From Lachnospiraceae bacterium (GTDB lineage Bacteria > Bacillota > Clostridia > Lachnospirales > Lachnospiraceae), in the NCBI GenBank assembly GCA_910575005.1, contig CAJTCL010000002.1, positions 62,001 through 126,000 on the forward strand: 64,000 nucleotides of DNA, read 5' to 3'. Positions 8,426 through 16,897 of the stretch are shown in pieces. A program made the position numbers and the translations under genes. Under the pieces are notes generated by a model that was given only the letters and a program-made list of their open reading frames with translations, searched no databases and was not told the origin of the DNA. How positions within the stretch are numbered: position 1 is the stretch's first letter; the number at the start of each line of letters is the position of its first letter.

Positions 8426-8729
8426 TTTCTTCCTCCTCCACAATCCCATAATCAATTACCACATTTTTTGGTGCATTAGGAGGGAGTACCTGTCCTATCA
8501 TCTCATAATCGTAGCGCTTTACTCTGCGAAAAGAATGTATAGGCTCTGGAGCATAAGCAGTAGTTACACATCCATGATATTCAGGTATTTCCGCCAAATC
8601 ATATGTAACATCCAAAATAAGCGCGTCAGTAACATCATGGATATCACTGCCATATTCTACAGCCACTAATTCATGTTTTTTCACTTGCTTGTCCAGATTT
8701 CCTAAAGAGCGATATAAAATATATTTCAT
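8406..8729 (-). CDS. Small uncharacterised protein
   Basis: A 107-residue soluble protein starting MKYILYRSLGNL. The start at 8729 is chosen because TAGGAGG lies 7 bp upstream; a longer frame back to 8783 has no such site. The C-terminus is acidic (IVEEEEIK). No motif was recognised. It converges with fprA and is transcribed alone. Conservation of its DV-rich core (ALILDVTYDLAEIP) suggests a real gene, but its function is unknown. Confidence 0.65.
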   Translation of the reverse strand: MKYILYRSLGNLDKQVKKHELVAVEYGSDIHDVTDALILDVTYDLAEIPEYHGCVTTAYAPEPIHSFRRVKRYDYEMIGQVLPPNAPKNVVIDYGIVEEEEIKTDGR

Positions 8730-9057
8730 AAGCTTACCTCCTAATTTGATAAATTTTGATATTAGCGTTAATATCGTGAACAATTTTGCACAGTATTGAT
8801 AATGTTATTATAAAAAGAGAAATTTGTTTCGTCAATAAAAAATATTTGTAAGGAAATAAAAATCTCAATTTTAAATTGCTTTTGCGAATATGAGACATAA
8901 AGATATTTAACTGATGGGGATTACAGGTTTTTAATTGCCATTTAAAACCTCATGGAAAGAAAATTAAAAATTTTATATATTTTGAAGATTATCTCTTTCG
9001 TCTCTCGTTATAATAAACAGACAGATAGAAAATAATCCTTCAGAGACTTTTTCTTAG

Positions 9058-9630
9058 TTGGAAATTTTTCCTGCTGAGATTATTTTTTCGGCGAGATGGA
9101 CAAAAAAGGGGGCGGATAGAATCGATAAGGAAGAATATTTTGGCTACCTCTTAGATACATATGAACGGTTGGTATATTCCATTTGTCTGAAAATGACAGG
9201 AAACCAATTTGATGCAGAGGATTTGACACAGGAAACTTTTTTATCTATTTATAAAAATCTGGCCACTTTTCAAAGAGATTATGAAAAAGCATGGGTTTGC
9301 AGAATTGCCACCAACAAGGGGCTAGATTTTCTAAAAAGCGCAGGAAGGCGCAGTGAACCAAAGGAAGATACATATTTTGAAGAATTAAAGGACCAATCAG
9401 CAAGTCCAGAGGAGACCTATTTACAACAGGAATCCAAAGAGTATGTTTACACTATCTGTCAAAGTCTGAAAAGTCCTTATAAGGAAGTTGCAACAGAACA
9501 TTTCTACCGAGAAAAGACAGCAAAGGAGATCGCAGAACAGACGGACAAAGGAATCAAGACCATACAAACACAGATTTATCGAGCTAAGGGAATGATACGT
9601 AAAATGATGGAAGGGAGGGCAATGCGATGA
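9058..9630 (+). CDS. ECF-type RNA polymerase sigma factor
   Basis: Region 2 (YSICLKMTGNQFDAEDLTQE, then AWVCRIATNKGLDFL) and the region 4 helix-turn-helix (TAKEIAEQTDKGIKTIQTQIYRAKG) make this a group-4 sigma factor. Region 2-4 length is normal. The start is unclear: the longest frame opens at a TTG (9058) without a ribosome site, while an ATG at 9096 is out of frame by one base across an A6G5 tract (9102-9112). With one A fewer, the protein would start MDKKGADRIDKEE. The stop overlaps the anti-sigma start (ATGA). Confidence 0.88.
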   Translation: MEIFPAEIIFSARWTKKGADRIDKEEYFGYLLDTYERLVYSICLKMTGNQFDAEDLTQETFLSIYKNLATFQRDYEKAWVCRIATNKGLDFLKSAGRRSEPKEDTYFEELKDQSASPEETYLQQESKEYVYTICQSLKSPYKEVATEHFYREKTAKEIAEQTDKGIKTIQTQIYRAKGMIRKMMEGRAMR

Positions 9631-10292
9631 CAGTAGGAACACATAAGATAGCCGTACAGAAGAGAGACAGCCTGCAGACAGGACATATCAGCAGAGATTT
9701 GTTCTGTGACTGGCAGGCAGGGCGTATGAAGCAGCCAGAGGAAGAAAGATTCCTTGGACATATTGGGATCTGTACGTTCTGTGCTGGACAATTTGCAAAC
9801 TGGATGGAAGAAGGAATTTTGGAGCTAACAGTATCAGAAGAGCCAGACAGTGTGCAGGAATTGACATCAGTTACAGAATGTTCTAATCAATCGCAGCATC
9901 CGCTGTTATCAGAACCGCCCAGATATCTAAAGGAAGAGATCTTGCATAGGACACACCAAAGGAATATACAGGCGGCAGTTCATTTTAAGGAGACATCACA
10001 GAAGATACAGCTTGTATTATACAGTTTGAAGGTGAGTCTTGCAGTGATGGCATCCATATTTTTGCTGATGGTGACTTCGAATGTTCAGAATATGGACTTT
10101 GAGGCTGTCCGCACAGAGCAAATGCAGCAGCAGAGGAAAGCGTGGGAACATGATCAGCAAATGGATATCACGGATACACTGAAACAGAAAAGTGGAGAGA
10201 TTTCTACACTGTTAAATAATTTGAGCAATGGTTTGTTCCGTATAGGAATGCCAGAAGACGAAAATGAGATCAATCAGGAGGTAACAAGATGA
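9627..10292 (+). CDS. Zinc-finger anti-sigma factor (membrane anchored)
   Basis: The 221-residue protein has a ZAS-type zinc motif near residues 45-54 (HIGICTFC, i.e. HxxxCxxC), used to hold the partner sigma factor, and one membrane span near residues 131-150 (KVSLAVMASIFLLMV). A 70-residue outside part follows. The gene begins inside the sigma stop codon, which fixes the stoichiometry of the pair. The signal that releases the sigma factor is unknown. The two membrane genes downstream overlap or abut it. Confidence 0.85.
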   Translation: MTVGTHKIAVQKRDSLQTGHISRDLFCDWQAGRMKQPEEERFLGHIGICTFCAGQFANWMEEGILELTVSEEPDSVQELTSVTECSNQSQHPLLSEPPRYLKEEILHRTHQRNIQAAVHFKETSQKIQLVLYSLKVSLAVMASIFLLMVTSNVQNMDFEAVRTEQMQQQRKAWEHDQQMDITDTLKQKSGEISTLLNNLSNGLFRIGMPEDENEINQEVTR

Positions 10293-10819
10293 CAAAGAAA
10301 AAAAGTGGATTTTTAACCTTTTGCTTTTCCCTAATCCCAGGGGCAGGGGAGATGTATATGGGATTTATGAAGCAAGGTATCAGCATTATGGCCTTGTTCT
10401 GGCTGTTGATTTTTTTGTCGACATTTCTTAGTTTGGGACCAATACTTTTTATATTACCCATTTTGTGGTGTTATAGTTTTTTCAATGTTCACAATATTAG
10501 AGGGATGTCTGACGAAGAATTTTATGCCTTGGAGGATGATTATTTATTTCATATGGACAGGGTTCTGTTTATCCATCACTGGGGCAGGAAGCAGAATAAC
10601 ATACTGGCAGCAGTTATGATTTTTATTGGTGTGGTGCTGCTATGGGATAATGCGACAGAATACATGCGTTGGCTGTTTCCGAGTGATATTTATTGGGGTG
10701 TTGTTGAGAATATTCCTCAACTGGTAGTTGCATTGTTCTTAATCTGGGCTGGTTATTCTCTGATTCGAGGCAAGAAAAAGGAATTGGAAGATAAATCAAT
10801 GGAACAGGAGGAGAGATAG
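10289..10819 (+). CDS. Multi-pass membrane protein of the sigma operon
   Basis: The 176-residue protein has a TM2-like start (FSLIPGAGEMYMGFMKQG, residues 12-29) and about four membrane helices (residues 27-45, 47-62, 105-122, 140-158), with a charged C-terminal tail. The gene overlaps the anti-sigma stop by 4 bp. Its position after the sigma/anti-sigma pair resembles envelope-stress operons, where such proteins sense or buffer cell-surface damage. The exact family is not certain. Confidence 0.7.
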   Translation: MTKKKSGFLTFCFSLIPGAGEMYMGFMKQGISIMALFWLLIFLSTFLSLGPILFILPILWCYSFFNVHNIRGMSDEEFYALEDDYLFHMDRVLFIHHWGRKQNNILAAVMIFIGVVLLWDNATEYMRWLFPSDIYWGVVENIPQLVVALFLIWAGYSLIRGKKKELEDKSMEQEER

Positions 10820-10820
10820 T

Positions 10821-11129
10821 ATGAGAACCAGAAGAGTTGGCAGCATTACCTGTGGCCTATTAATGATATTTTTTGGGATTTTGTTTATGGTTCATATGAT
10901 TTATCCCCCACTGTCTTTGGGAGTGATTATGCGGCTGTGGCCCTTGATTTTGATTTCACTAGGTGTAGAATTGATTGCCTCCAACATTCATAAGCAGGAG
11001 GAAAAAGAAGAGATATTAAAATACGATAAGGGTGCGATTTTCTTAGTGTTTGTATTGGCTTGTTTTGCAGCAGTGATGGGAATCATAGAATACAGTATGA
11101 GTTATGTGGCTCAATATGGCATCCTATAA
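10821..11129 (+). CDS. Small LiaF/LiaI-like membrane protein
   Basis: The 102-residue protein has three hydrophobic segments (residues 9-27, 34-52, 72-95). The pattern RRVGSITCGLLMIFFGILF followed by LWPLILISLGVELI is typical of the transmembrane module found in LiaI/LiaF and related stress proteins. The start lies 1 bp after the previous stop, with GGAGG upstream. It closes the sigma operon, and a terminator follows. Role in envelope stress is inferred from family and context. Confidence 0.7.
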   Translation: MRTRRVGSITCGLLMIFFGILFMVHMIYPPLSLGVIMRLWPLILISLGVELIASNIHKQEEKEEILKYDKGAIFLVFVLACFAAVMGIIEYSMSYVAQYGIL

Positions 11130-11154
11130 TTTGAAAAAATGAACAAATTGAGAG

Positions 11155-11197
11155 AAAAGATCTGAATCTTCCAGTAGCGAGGAATCAGATCTTTTTT
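11155..11197 (+). terminator. Terminator of the sigma-factor operon
   Basis: AAAAGATCTGA (11155-11165) pairs with TCAGATCTTTT (11185-11195) and a T run follows. Confidence 0.85.
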
Positions 11198-11251
11198 ATA
11201 AGTAAAAATGACTAAAATTTTAATATAATACAAAAAAAATTGTATATAATG

Positions 11252-11279
11252 TTGAAAAAGTGTGAAAAAGTGATACAAT
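11252..11279 (+). promoter_or_regulatory. Predicted promoter of the GGDEF-EAL gene
   Basis: TTGAAA (11252-11257) and TACAAT (11274-11279) are 16 bp apart in an AT-rich tract, 50 bp before the ATG. Confidence 0.5.
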
Positions 11280-11329
11280 AAAAATGATAAAGGTAATTAA
11301 AAAAGAGGGTAAAAGCCAGGAGAAAATAT

Positions 11330-13039
11330 ATGGAAAAGACAAAATCAATCAATCTGGTAGATAAAGAAGAATTTGAAGTTATTATGGAAGTATTTGCAAA
11401 GTGTACAGATGATTACTTGTTTTTGTTTGATTTGGATAGAGATGAGTACAGTATTTCAGAACGGGCATTGGAAAAATTTGATTTACCAGGTAATCATTTT
11501 GCCAATGCAGGAGTGGTATTGGAGAAGATCATTTATCCTGAGGATATGCCAGCATTATTACAAGATTTGGAGCGATTAAGGAATGGTGAGAGTGAGGATC
11601 ATAATCTGGAATACCGTTGGATAGACCGAAAGGGCAAGATTGTATGGATTAGCTGTCGGGGTGTAGTAATTGAGGATGGTACAAAAGAACAAAAGTCAAA
11701 GATCCTCATTGGCAGGGTGACAGAGATCGGCAGTAAGCGCAAAGCAGACAATGTAACGGGATTATTTGCAGAGCGGCAGTTGCAGATTGATTTCAAGAAA
11801 ATTCGCAAGAAAGGGCTCCAAAAAGAGGGAGTGCTTCTGCGGATCGGGGTGGATAACTTTAAAGAAATCAATGAGCGTTATGGGATGGATACCGGAGATG
11901 CTGTGCTGAAAATGATCGCTGAGTGTATGGAGCAGGTGAGAGGAGAAGATCACTGTTATAAGCTGGGTGGAGATGAATTTGTACTTTTAATTGCTGGCGG
12001 CAATACCCAGCAGGCGAGAAAGCGTTATCACAGAATACGGGTTTTAATTGAAGAGCAGCGCAAGATGCAGGGATATCAGAATTTTTATACCATTTCTTGT
12101 GGAGTTGTAGGATTTTCTTATGAGAGTGCAGAATTTGACAGATTATGTGGTTATTCTGAATTTGCGCTCAGTATGGCAAAGAAAAATGGCAAGAATTGCT
12201 CCTATATCTATAATATCAAGGACTATGAAGCCTATTTAAAGAGTATTAAGATCCAGGAAATGCTTCGTTATTCTGTAAATCATGATTTTGAGGGATTTCA
12301 GGTGTACTATCAGCCAATTGTCTCCGTGGAAAAAGAGGAGATTGTAGGTGCAGAGGCGTTGCTGCGTTTTACTTCAGCAGAATATGGAATGCTTTCTCCA
12401 ACAATCTTTATTCCTATTTTAGAGGAGAGTGGACTGATCATTCCAGTGGGGGAATGGGTCTACCAGACAGCAATGCGCCAGAGTATGGAGTGGCAGAAAT
12501 TGGTGCCCAATTTCAGAATTAATATCAATCTGTCTTTTATTCAGATCTGTAAGTCAGATGTGGTCAGCGGTATTATGTCATCCATAGATGAATTAGGGAT
12601 TGATCCTTGTACGGTATTGTTTGAATTTACTGAGAGCGGCATGATTTCCTATGATGATTCGGTACAGCAGTTGTTGGATGTGTTTAATGAAAATCAGGTG
12701 AAGATTGCGCTTGATGACTTTGGGACAGGCTATTCTTCCCTGGCATATCTGCAGAATCTGCGCGTAAATCTGCTCAAATTAGACCGCAGTTTTACTTCCA
12801 AGGCAGTGTCAAATGAATTTGACTATAACTTGATTGGCCATATTGTGAATATGGCTCACAGTGTAGGACTGAAGGTGTGTTTTGAAGGAATTGAAACCGA
12901 GGAGGAACTTCAGATACTTAAGAAATTGGAACCAGATTACATACAAGGCTTCTACTATGGCAAGCCTGTGAATGGGGAAAAGTTTTATCAGGATAATTTA
13001 AAGGGATATGAAGAAAAAGCAGGAACAGGGAGTTCTTGA
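11330..13039 (+). CDS. PAS-GGDEF-EAL cyclic-di-GMP turnover protein
   Basis: This 569-residue cytosolic protein has a PAS-like sensor (about 15-135), a GGDEF domain (about 145-300, motif LGGDEF intact) and an EAL domain (about 310-555). The EAL motif AEALLRF, and DDFGTGYSSLAYLQ with its metal-binding acidic pair, are intact, so both synthesis and breakdown of c-di-GMP are possible; only one activity may operate in the cell. It has no membrane span. Start ATG follows AGGAG. It stands alone between two terminators. Confidence 0.9.
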   Translation: MEKTKSINLVDKEEFEVIMEVFAKCTDDYLFLFDLDRDEYSISERALEKFDLPGNHFANAGVVLEKIIYPEDMPALLQDLERLRNGESEDHNLEYRWIDRKGKIVWISCRGVVIEDGTKEQKSKILIGRVTEIGSKRKADNVTGLFAERQLQIDFKKIRKKGLQKEGVLLRIGVDNFKEINERYGMDTGDAVLKMIAECMEQVRGEDHCYKLGGDEFVLLIAGGNTQQARKRYHRIRVLIEEQRKMQGYQNFYTISCGVVGFSYESAEFDRLCGYSEFALSMAKKNGKNCSYIYNIKDYEAYLKSIKIQEMLRYSVNHDFEGFQVYYQPIVSVEKEEIVGAEALLRFTSAEYGMLSPTIFIPILEESGLIIPVGEWVYQTAMRQSMEWQKLVPNFRININLSFIQICKSDVVSGIMSSIDELGIDPCTVLFEFTESGMISYDDSVQQLLDVFNENQVKIALDDFGTGYSSLAYLQNLRVNLLKLDRSFTSKAVSNEFDYNLIGHIVNMAHSVGLKVCFEGIETEEELQILKKLEPDYIQGFYYGKPVNGEKFYQDNLKGYEEKAGTGSS

Positions 13040-13147
13040 GACAGGGCGTAAATCTTTTTGATTGGTATAAAATTAAGTTGACCAAAAAACAAGCAATAAC
13101 ACTTATAGTGAATGGAAATAGAAACCAACAACTTAATAAAACAAAGT

Positions 13148-13187
13148 AAGGGCTGCCAAGATTTACATTGTAAATAGGGCAGCCCTT
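13148..13187. terminator. Shared terminator between convergent genes
   Basis: AAGGGCTGCC (13148-13157) is the exact reverse complement of GGCAGCCCTT (13178-13187). The hairpin lies between the GGDEF-EAL gene and the convergent reductase gene and could end both transcripts. Confidence 0.75.
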
Positions 13188-13204
13188 AGACTGTAAATAT
13201 TATT

Positions 13205-14740
13205 TTAGATATATTTCTTTACAATCTCCATAAATTTATCATGATTTTCTTTGATAAATTGTTCATAAGTCTGGCCGCAAGAGACGATCTCTCTGCCAAG
13301 TTCTGCCAAAAATTCTGGAATTTCGGATTCTAACATCACGCCTAAATCTTCCCCAAAGGCTTCTTCTCCCTGGAACTCGCAGCCATTTTCATAGACAGCA
13401 AAAGCTGGTTTCGGGCCGTCAGACGTCTGCTTAACACCCCCGCGGAATCCAAGCGGTGCAATCTGGTGTGCAGAACAAGAAGACGGGCAGCCAGAAATGT
13501 GGATTTTTGGCAGTACACCATCCGCAAAATTCTCTTGGCGAACTCTCTCTACACAGGCATGGAGTAAGCTCTGTGAATCTCTTGCACCTACTTGACAGAT
13601 CGAAGCGCCAATACAAGCGACTGAGGATTCAAAGGTATTCTGTGCACTGTCTTCGGTGAGCGCAAGAATTTTCTCTGCCTCTGAAGCTGTAAGGTTAATG
13701 ATGTACATGCTTTCATCCGGTGACAGGCGCACAAGCACATCTTCCATTGGAAGAATAGTATCATATAATTTTCGGAAAAACTCTGGTTTGGGGCTGCCTC
13801 CAACCGGATGATAGCAGACAGCATAAAGGCCAGGCTGCTTCTGGGAAATGGCTCTGGGGTTGTCCACGGAACCGCCGTCACCTTGTTTCTTAATGTCAGA
13901 GATTGTGGTATTCAGATCCAGATTTTCCTCAGCAAGTATCTTAGACAACTTGTCCTGATAGGCTTTGATATAGCCTTCAGTTCCCAAAGTCTCCTGCATA
14001 AAACGAGTACGGGCAGCACCACGGTTCTCATAATTGCCATGTGCAGTAAAAGTATCTACCATAGCTTTAATATAGAAAAGGATTTTGGAAGGCTCCACAT
14101 CAGAAGCCACCAGTGCGCCCATTCTGGGATTGCGTCCCAGACCGCCAGCGCTGTAAACATCAAAGTTGCCATTTTCTTTAGCCACAAAGCCTAAGTCACG
14201 GAAGGTGGCATGGGTGACATTTTCTTTGCAGTTTGAGAAGCAAACCTTTAATTTTCTGGGCAGTTTTACAGTTTTGATAAATCCTAACAGATAATCAGCG
14301 GCTTCCTTTGCATAGGGAAGAACATCAAAATATTCACCCTGCTGCACTCCAGAAAGGGGGGAACACATTACATTGCGGGGGAAATCGCCGCCGCCGCCGC
14401 GGGTAATGATTCCATGATCAAAGGCTTCTTCAATTAGAGCACATACTTGTGCTGCAGAAAGGTTGTGAAGCTGCAGGCTCTGGCAAGTCGTGATATGTGC
14501 GAGTGAGATATCATATTTTTCAATACTGTCAGCAATAAAACTCAGATGTTCCTTGGTAACTTCCCCTCCACTGAGGCGCAGGCGGAGCATACTGGCATTG
14601 CCGCCCCTCTGGGCATAACTGCCAAAGCCGCCAGAAAAGCCTTTGTATTGTGCTACATTGATTTCTTTTTTGTAAAATTTTTCTGTCATTTCATGAAATT
14701 CTTTTAAATCTTCACGAAATTCTTCTACATGATCTGTCAT
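13205..14740 (-). CDS. Siroheme [4Fe-4S] nitrite/sulfite reductase
   Basis: The 511-residue protein belongs to the ferredoxin-type nitrite/sulfite reductase family with two half-repeats. The cluster and siroheme ligands are present as C-x5-C (CIGASIC) and C-x3-C (GCPSSCSAH). The conserved GGGGDFPRNVMCSPLSG and RQ-type positions for the substrate are also seen. It catalyses six-electron reduction of sulfite or nitrite; the sequence does not decide which. The start at 14740 follows AGGAGG. It is a single-gene unit without siroheme genes nearby. Length is normal. Confidence 0.88.
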   Translation of the reverse strand: MTDHVEEFREDLKEFHEMTEKFYKKEINVAQYKGFSGGFGSYAQRGGNASMLRLRLSGGEVTKEHLSFIADSIEKYDISLAHITTCQSLQLHNLSAAQVCALIEEAFDHGIITRGGGGDFPRNVMCSPLSGVQQGEYFDVLPYAKEAADYLLGFIKTVKLPRKLKVCFSNCKENVTHATFRDLGFVAKENGNFDVYSAGGLGRNPRMGALVASDVEPSKILFYIKAMVDTFTAHGNYENRGAARTRFMQETLGTEGYIKAYQDKLSKILAEENLDLNTTISDIKKQGDGGSVDNPRAISQKQPGLYAVCYHPVGGSPKPEFFRKLYDTILPMEDVLVRLSPDESMYIINLTASEAEKILALTEDSAQNTFESSVACIGASICQVGARDSQSLLHACVERVRQENFADGVLPKIHISGCPSSCSAHQIAPLGFRGGVKQTSDGPKPAFAVYENGCEFQGEEAFGEDLGVMLESEIPEFLAELGREIVSCGQTYEQFIKENHDKFMEIVKKYI

Positions 14741-14916
14741 GATTACCTCCTGATAAAATAAATTTGTTGTTCAGGCATTCCCTTTTATGATACCCATTTT
14801 ATAAGGAATTTAACAGAAAAAGGGAAAATGCCAAATTTTAATGCCATTGAAATTTTGTTTGTATATAGTTTACCAGATTTTGTATAATAAAAATAGTATT
14901 TTAAATAAAAAATATG

Positions 14917-14996
14917 GTAACTGTTCAAAAATTGCAAGCCGCAGGACATGCCAGCAGAGCTGTCAAACGCCTCGATAGAGGGTTTTGAATAATTAC
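14917..14996. repeat. Palindromic intergenic repeat, copy C
   Basis: An 80-bp unit bounded by GTAACTGTTCAAAA (14917-14930) and TTTTGAATAATTAC (14983-14996), 12 of 14 positions complementary. Inside is AAGCCGCAGGACATGCC, similar to the inner arm of copy A. The remaining bases between the reductase gene and the HAD gene (14741-15081) show an AT-rich tract and nothing else recognised. Confidence 0.55.
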
Positions 14997-15081
14997 AAAA
15001 TATGATACAATGGTTCCTGCATATGGGGAAAGTATAATACAGAATCAAGAAAATGATAGTTTAAAAATGGAGAGGAAACAT

Positions 15082-15873
15082 ATGAGAAAAGCAGTATTTT
15101 TTGATATTGATGGAACAATCTGGGATGAGAAACATCAAATCCCAGACAGTACAAGAGAAGCATTTCGCAAGATGAAAGATCAGGGTCATTATCTATTTAT
15201 CAGCAGTGGCAGAACCAGAGTGTTTATTCCAGATCAGGAGTTGATGCCTTTGGGATTTGATGGTATACTGGCGGGCTGCGGCACATACGGGGAATTTCAA
15301 AGTGAAGTAAAATTCTATCATCAGATTGCTTTGGAGGAAATACAGCGGGTCAATCGTTTTTTGCAGAGTTTAGATGCGTCGTATATTCTGGAGGGAAGGT
15401 ATTTCTTATATCTGGACGCAGAACGTTTTCCAAAAGAATCTCCATTTCCACAGGAAATGAAGGGAGAATTAGGAGAGAAGATGCTGCGCGTGACAGGGAA
15501 TGAGGACAGCTTGGAAGTCAGTAAATTTTGTGTCAATTATCTGGCAGAATCTGAAAAACAAAAAGAGCTGGAACGAGTATTGGAACAAGGCTATACGATC
15601 ATCCATCGAGGCGGGAATTTTATGGAGATCGTGCCAAAAGGGTTTCACAAGGCAACTGGGATCCAGGAGATTTGTAAGATACTTGGAATTAACCATGCAG
15701 ATACGTATTCATTTGGAGACAGTACGAATGATTTGGATATGCTTCAATATACGGCGCACTCTGTGGCTATGGGGGATGGGATGCAGCAGGCAAAGGACGC
15801 AGCCGAGTATGTGACAGCGCCTTTGTGGGAGGATGGTATTTATCAGGCCTGTAGACATTATGGGCTGATTTAG
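15082..15873 (+). CDS. HAD-superfamily (Cof-type) phosphatase
   Basis: The 263-residue protein starts MRKAVFFDIDGT, giving the DxD catalytic motif I at once, and ends with the Mg-binding motif GDSTNDLDML near residue 213. The cap is of the C2 type seen in Cof/YidA sugar-phosphate phosphatases. The start at 15082 follows AGAGGAAAC; an upstream in-frame ATG at 15010 lies in the intergenic repeat region and lacks a site. The substrate is not predictable. An SDR gene follows after 30 bp. Confidence 0.85.
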   Translation: MRKAVFFDIDGTIWDEKHQIPDSTREAFRKMKDQGHYLFISSGRTRVFIPDQELMPLGFDGILAGCGTYGEFQSEVKFYHQIALEEIQRVNRFLQSLDASYILEGRYFLYLDAERFPKESPFPQEMKGELGEKMLRVTGNEDSLEVSKFCVNYLAESEKQKELERVLEQGYTIIHRGGNFMEIVPKGFHKATGIQEICKILGINHADTYSFGDSTNDLDMLQYTAHSVAMGDGMQQAKDAAEYVTAPLWEDGIYQACRHYGLI

Positions 15874-15903
15874 ATGATCAATTGACATTTCAGGAGGAAT
15901 TTT

Positions 15904-16671
15904 ATGAAAAATATCGCGATTGTGACAGGCGCCAGCAGTGGGCTTGGACGGGAATTTGTGAAATTATTATTAAAAGAAAAGGAATTGGATCAGATCTGGG
16001 CAGTTGCCAGGAGAAAACAGAAGTTAGATCAGCTTGTTGAGAAATATGGAGATAAGGTAAAGACATACACAATTGATTTATCAGATCAGGATGCCATTCT
16101 GGAATTTGGGGAGCTGATAAAAAAGAAAAAGCCAAATATCCGTTATCTGATCAATAATGCAGGATATGCAAAATTTTGTTCTTATGATGGCTTGTCTGTT
16201 ATGGGAACAATAAATATGATTGATGTAAACTTAAGTGCACCTGTGGCATTGACACTTCTTGCGCTGCCATATATGAGGAGAGGAAGCCATATCTTGAATA
16301 TTTCTTCTCAAGCATCGTTTCAGCCGCTGCCCTATCAAAATGTTTACAGTTCCACAAAAGCATTTCTGAGGAATTATACAAGAGCCTTGCATGTGGAGCT
16401 GAAAGGTAAGGGTATCTCAGCAACGGCAGTATGTCCTGGCTGGATGCGCACGGCATTGTATCAGCGTGCGAAGGTTGGGGCAAAAAAAACGGTAAATAAT
16501 TTTTTGGGTATGGTGACACCAGATAAAGTGGCTAGAAAAGCACTGTGCGATGCTAAGAGAAATCGGGATATGTCAGTCTATGGTATCTATACGAAATCGT
16601 GTCATGTGGCTGCAAAAGTGCTGCCCCAGAAAACAACAATGAAAATATGGATGATGCAGCAAAGATTTTGA
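15904..16671 (+). CDS. Short-chain dehydrogenase/reductase
   Basis: The 255-residue enzyme has the nucleotide motif TGASSGLGREF at residues 8-18, NNAG near residue 85, the catalytic Ser in ISSQAS and the YxxxK signature (YSSTK) near residue 155. After this comes CPGWMRTALYQ. It resembles classical NAD(P)-dependent SDRs related to 3-oxoacyl reductases and DltE-type proteins. The gene begins 30 bp after the HAD phosphatase with AGGAGG, so they may be co-expressed. The substrate is unknown. Confidence 0.85.
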   Translation: MKNIAIVTGASSGLGREFVKLLLKEKELDQIWAVARRKQKLDQLVEKYGDKVKTYTIDLSDQDAILEFGELIKKKKPNIRYLINNAGYAKFCSYDGLSVMGTINMIDVNLSAPVALTLLALPYMRRGSHILNISSQASFQPLPYQNVYSSTKAFLRNYTRALHVELKGKGISATAVCPGWMRTALYQRAKVGAKKTVNNFLGMVTPDKVARKALCDAKRNRDMSVYGIYTKSCHVAAKVLPQKTTMKIWMMQQRF

Positions 16672-16715
16672 TATAACTTTTAAGGAATGATAGACATATG
16701 TACTGTCAACTAAAG

Positions 16716-16759
16716 TTTGAACGTTCTGAATTGCTGTTTTCAGGGGGCTGAATAGTTAC
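16716..16759. repeat. Intergenic repeat fragment, copy B
   Basis: The stretch contains the 8-bp palindrome GAACGTTC (16719-16726) and ends in GGGGGCTGAATAGTTAC (reverse complement GTAACTATTCAGCCCCC), which matches the arm of the GTAAC-N-RTTCA repeat family. Only one arm is clear. It lies between the SDR gene and the ABC exporter operon. Confidence 0.45.
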
Positions 16760-16897
16760 ATTTTAGAAAGTTTTTAGAAAGTTTAGATTTTCGACATTGA
16801 CAAATACTGGGAAAAGGAATAGTATGGACTGCAAACCGAAAATATTAGGGAACAGATGATTGTATTCTGAAAATTTTGCAAACAAAAGGAGAGAGAG

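Noticed and set aside
13808-14194. A 128-codon frame opposite the sulfite/nitrite reductase
   Set aside because: It is a frame shadow of a well-supported gene on the other strand, without motif or start signal.
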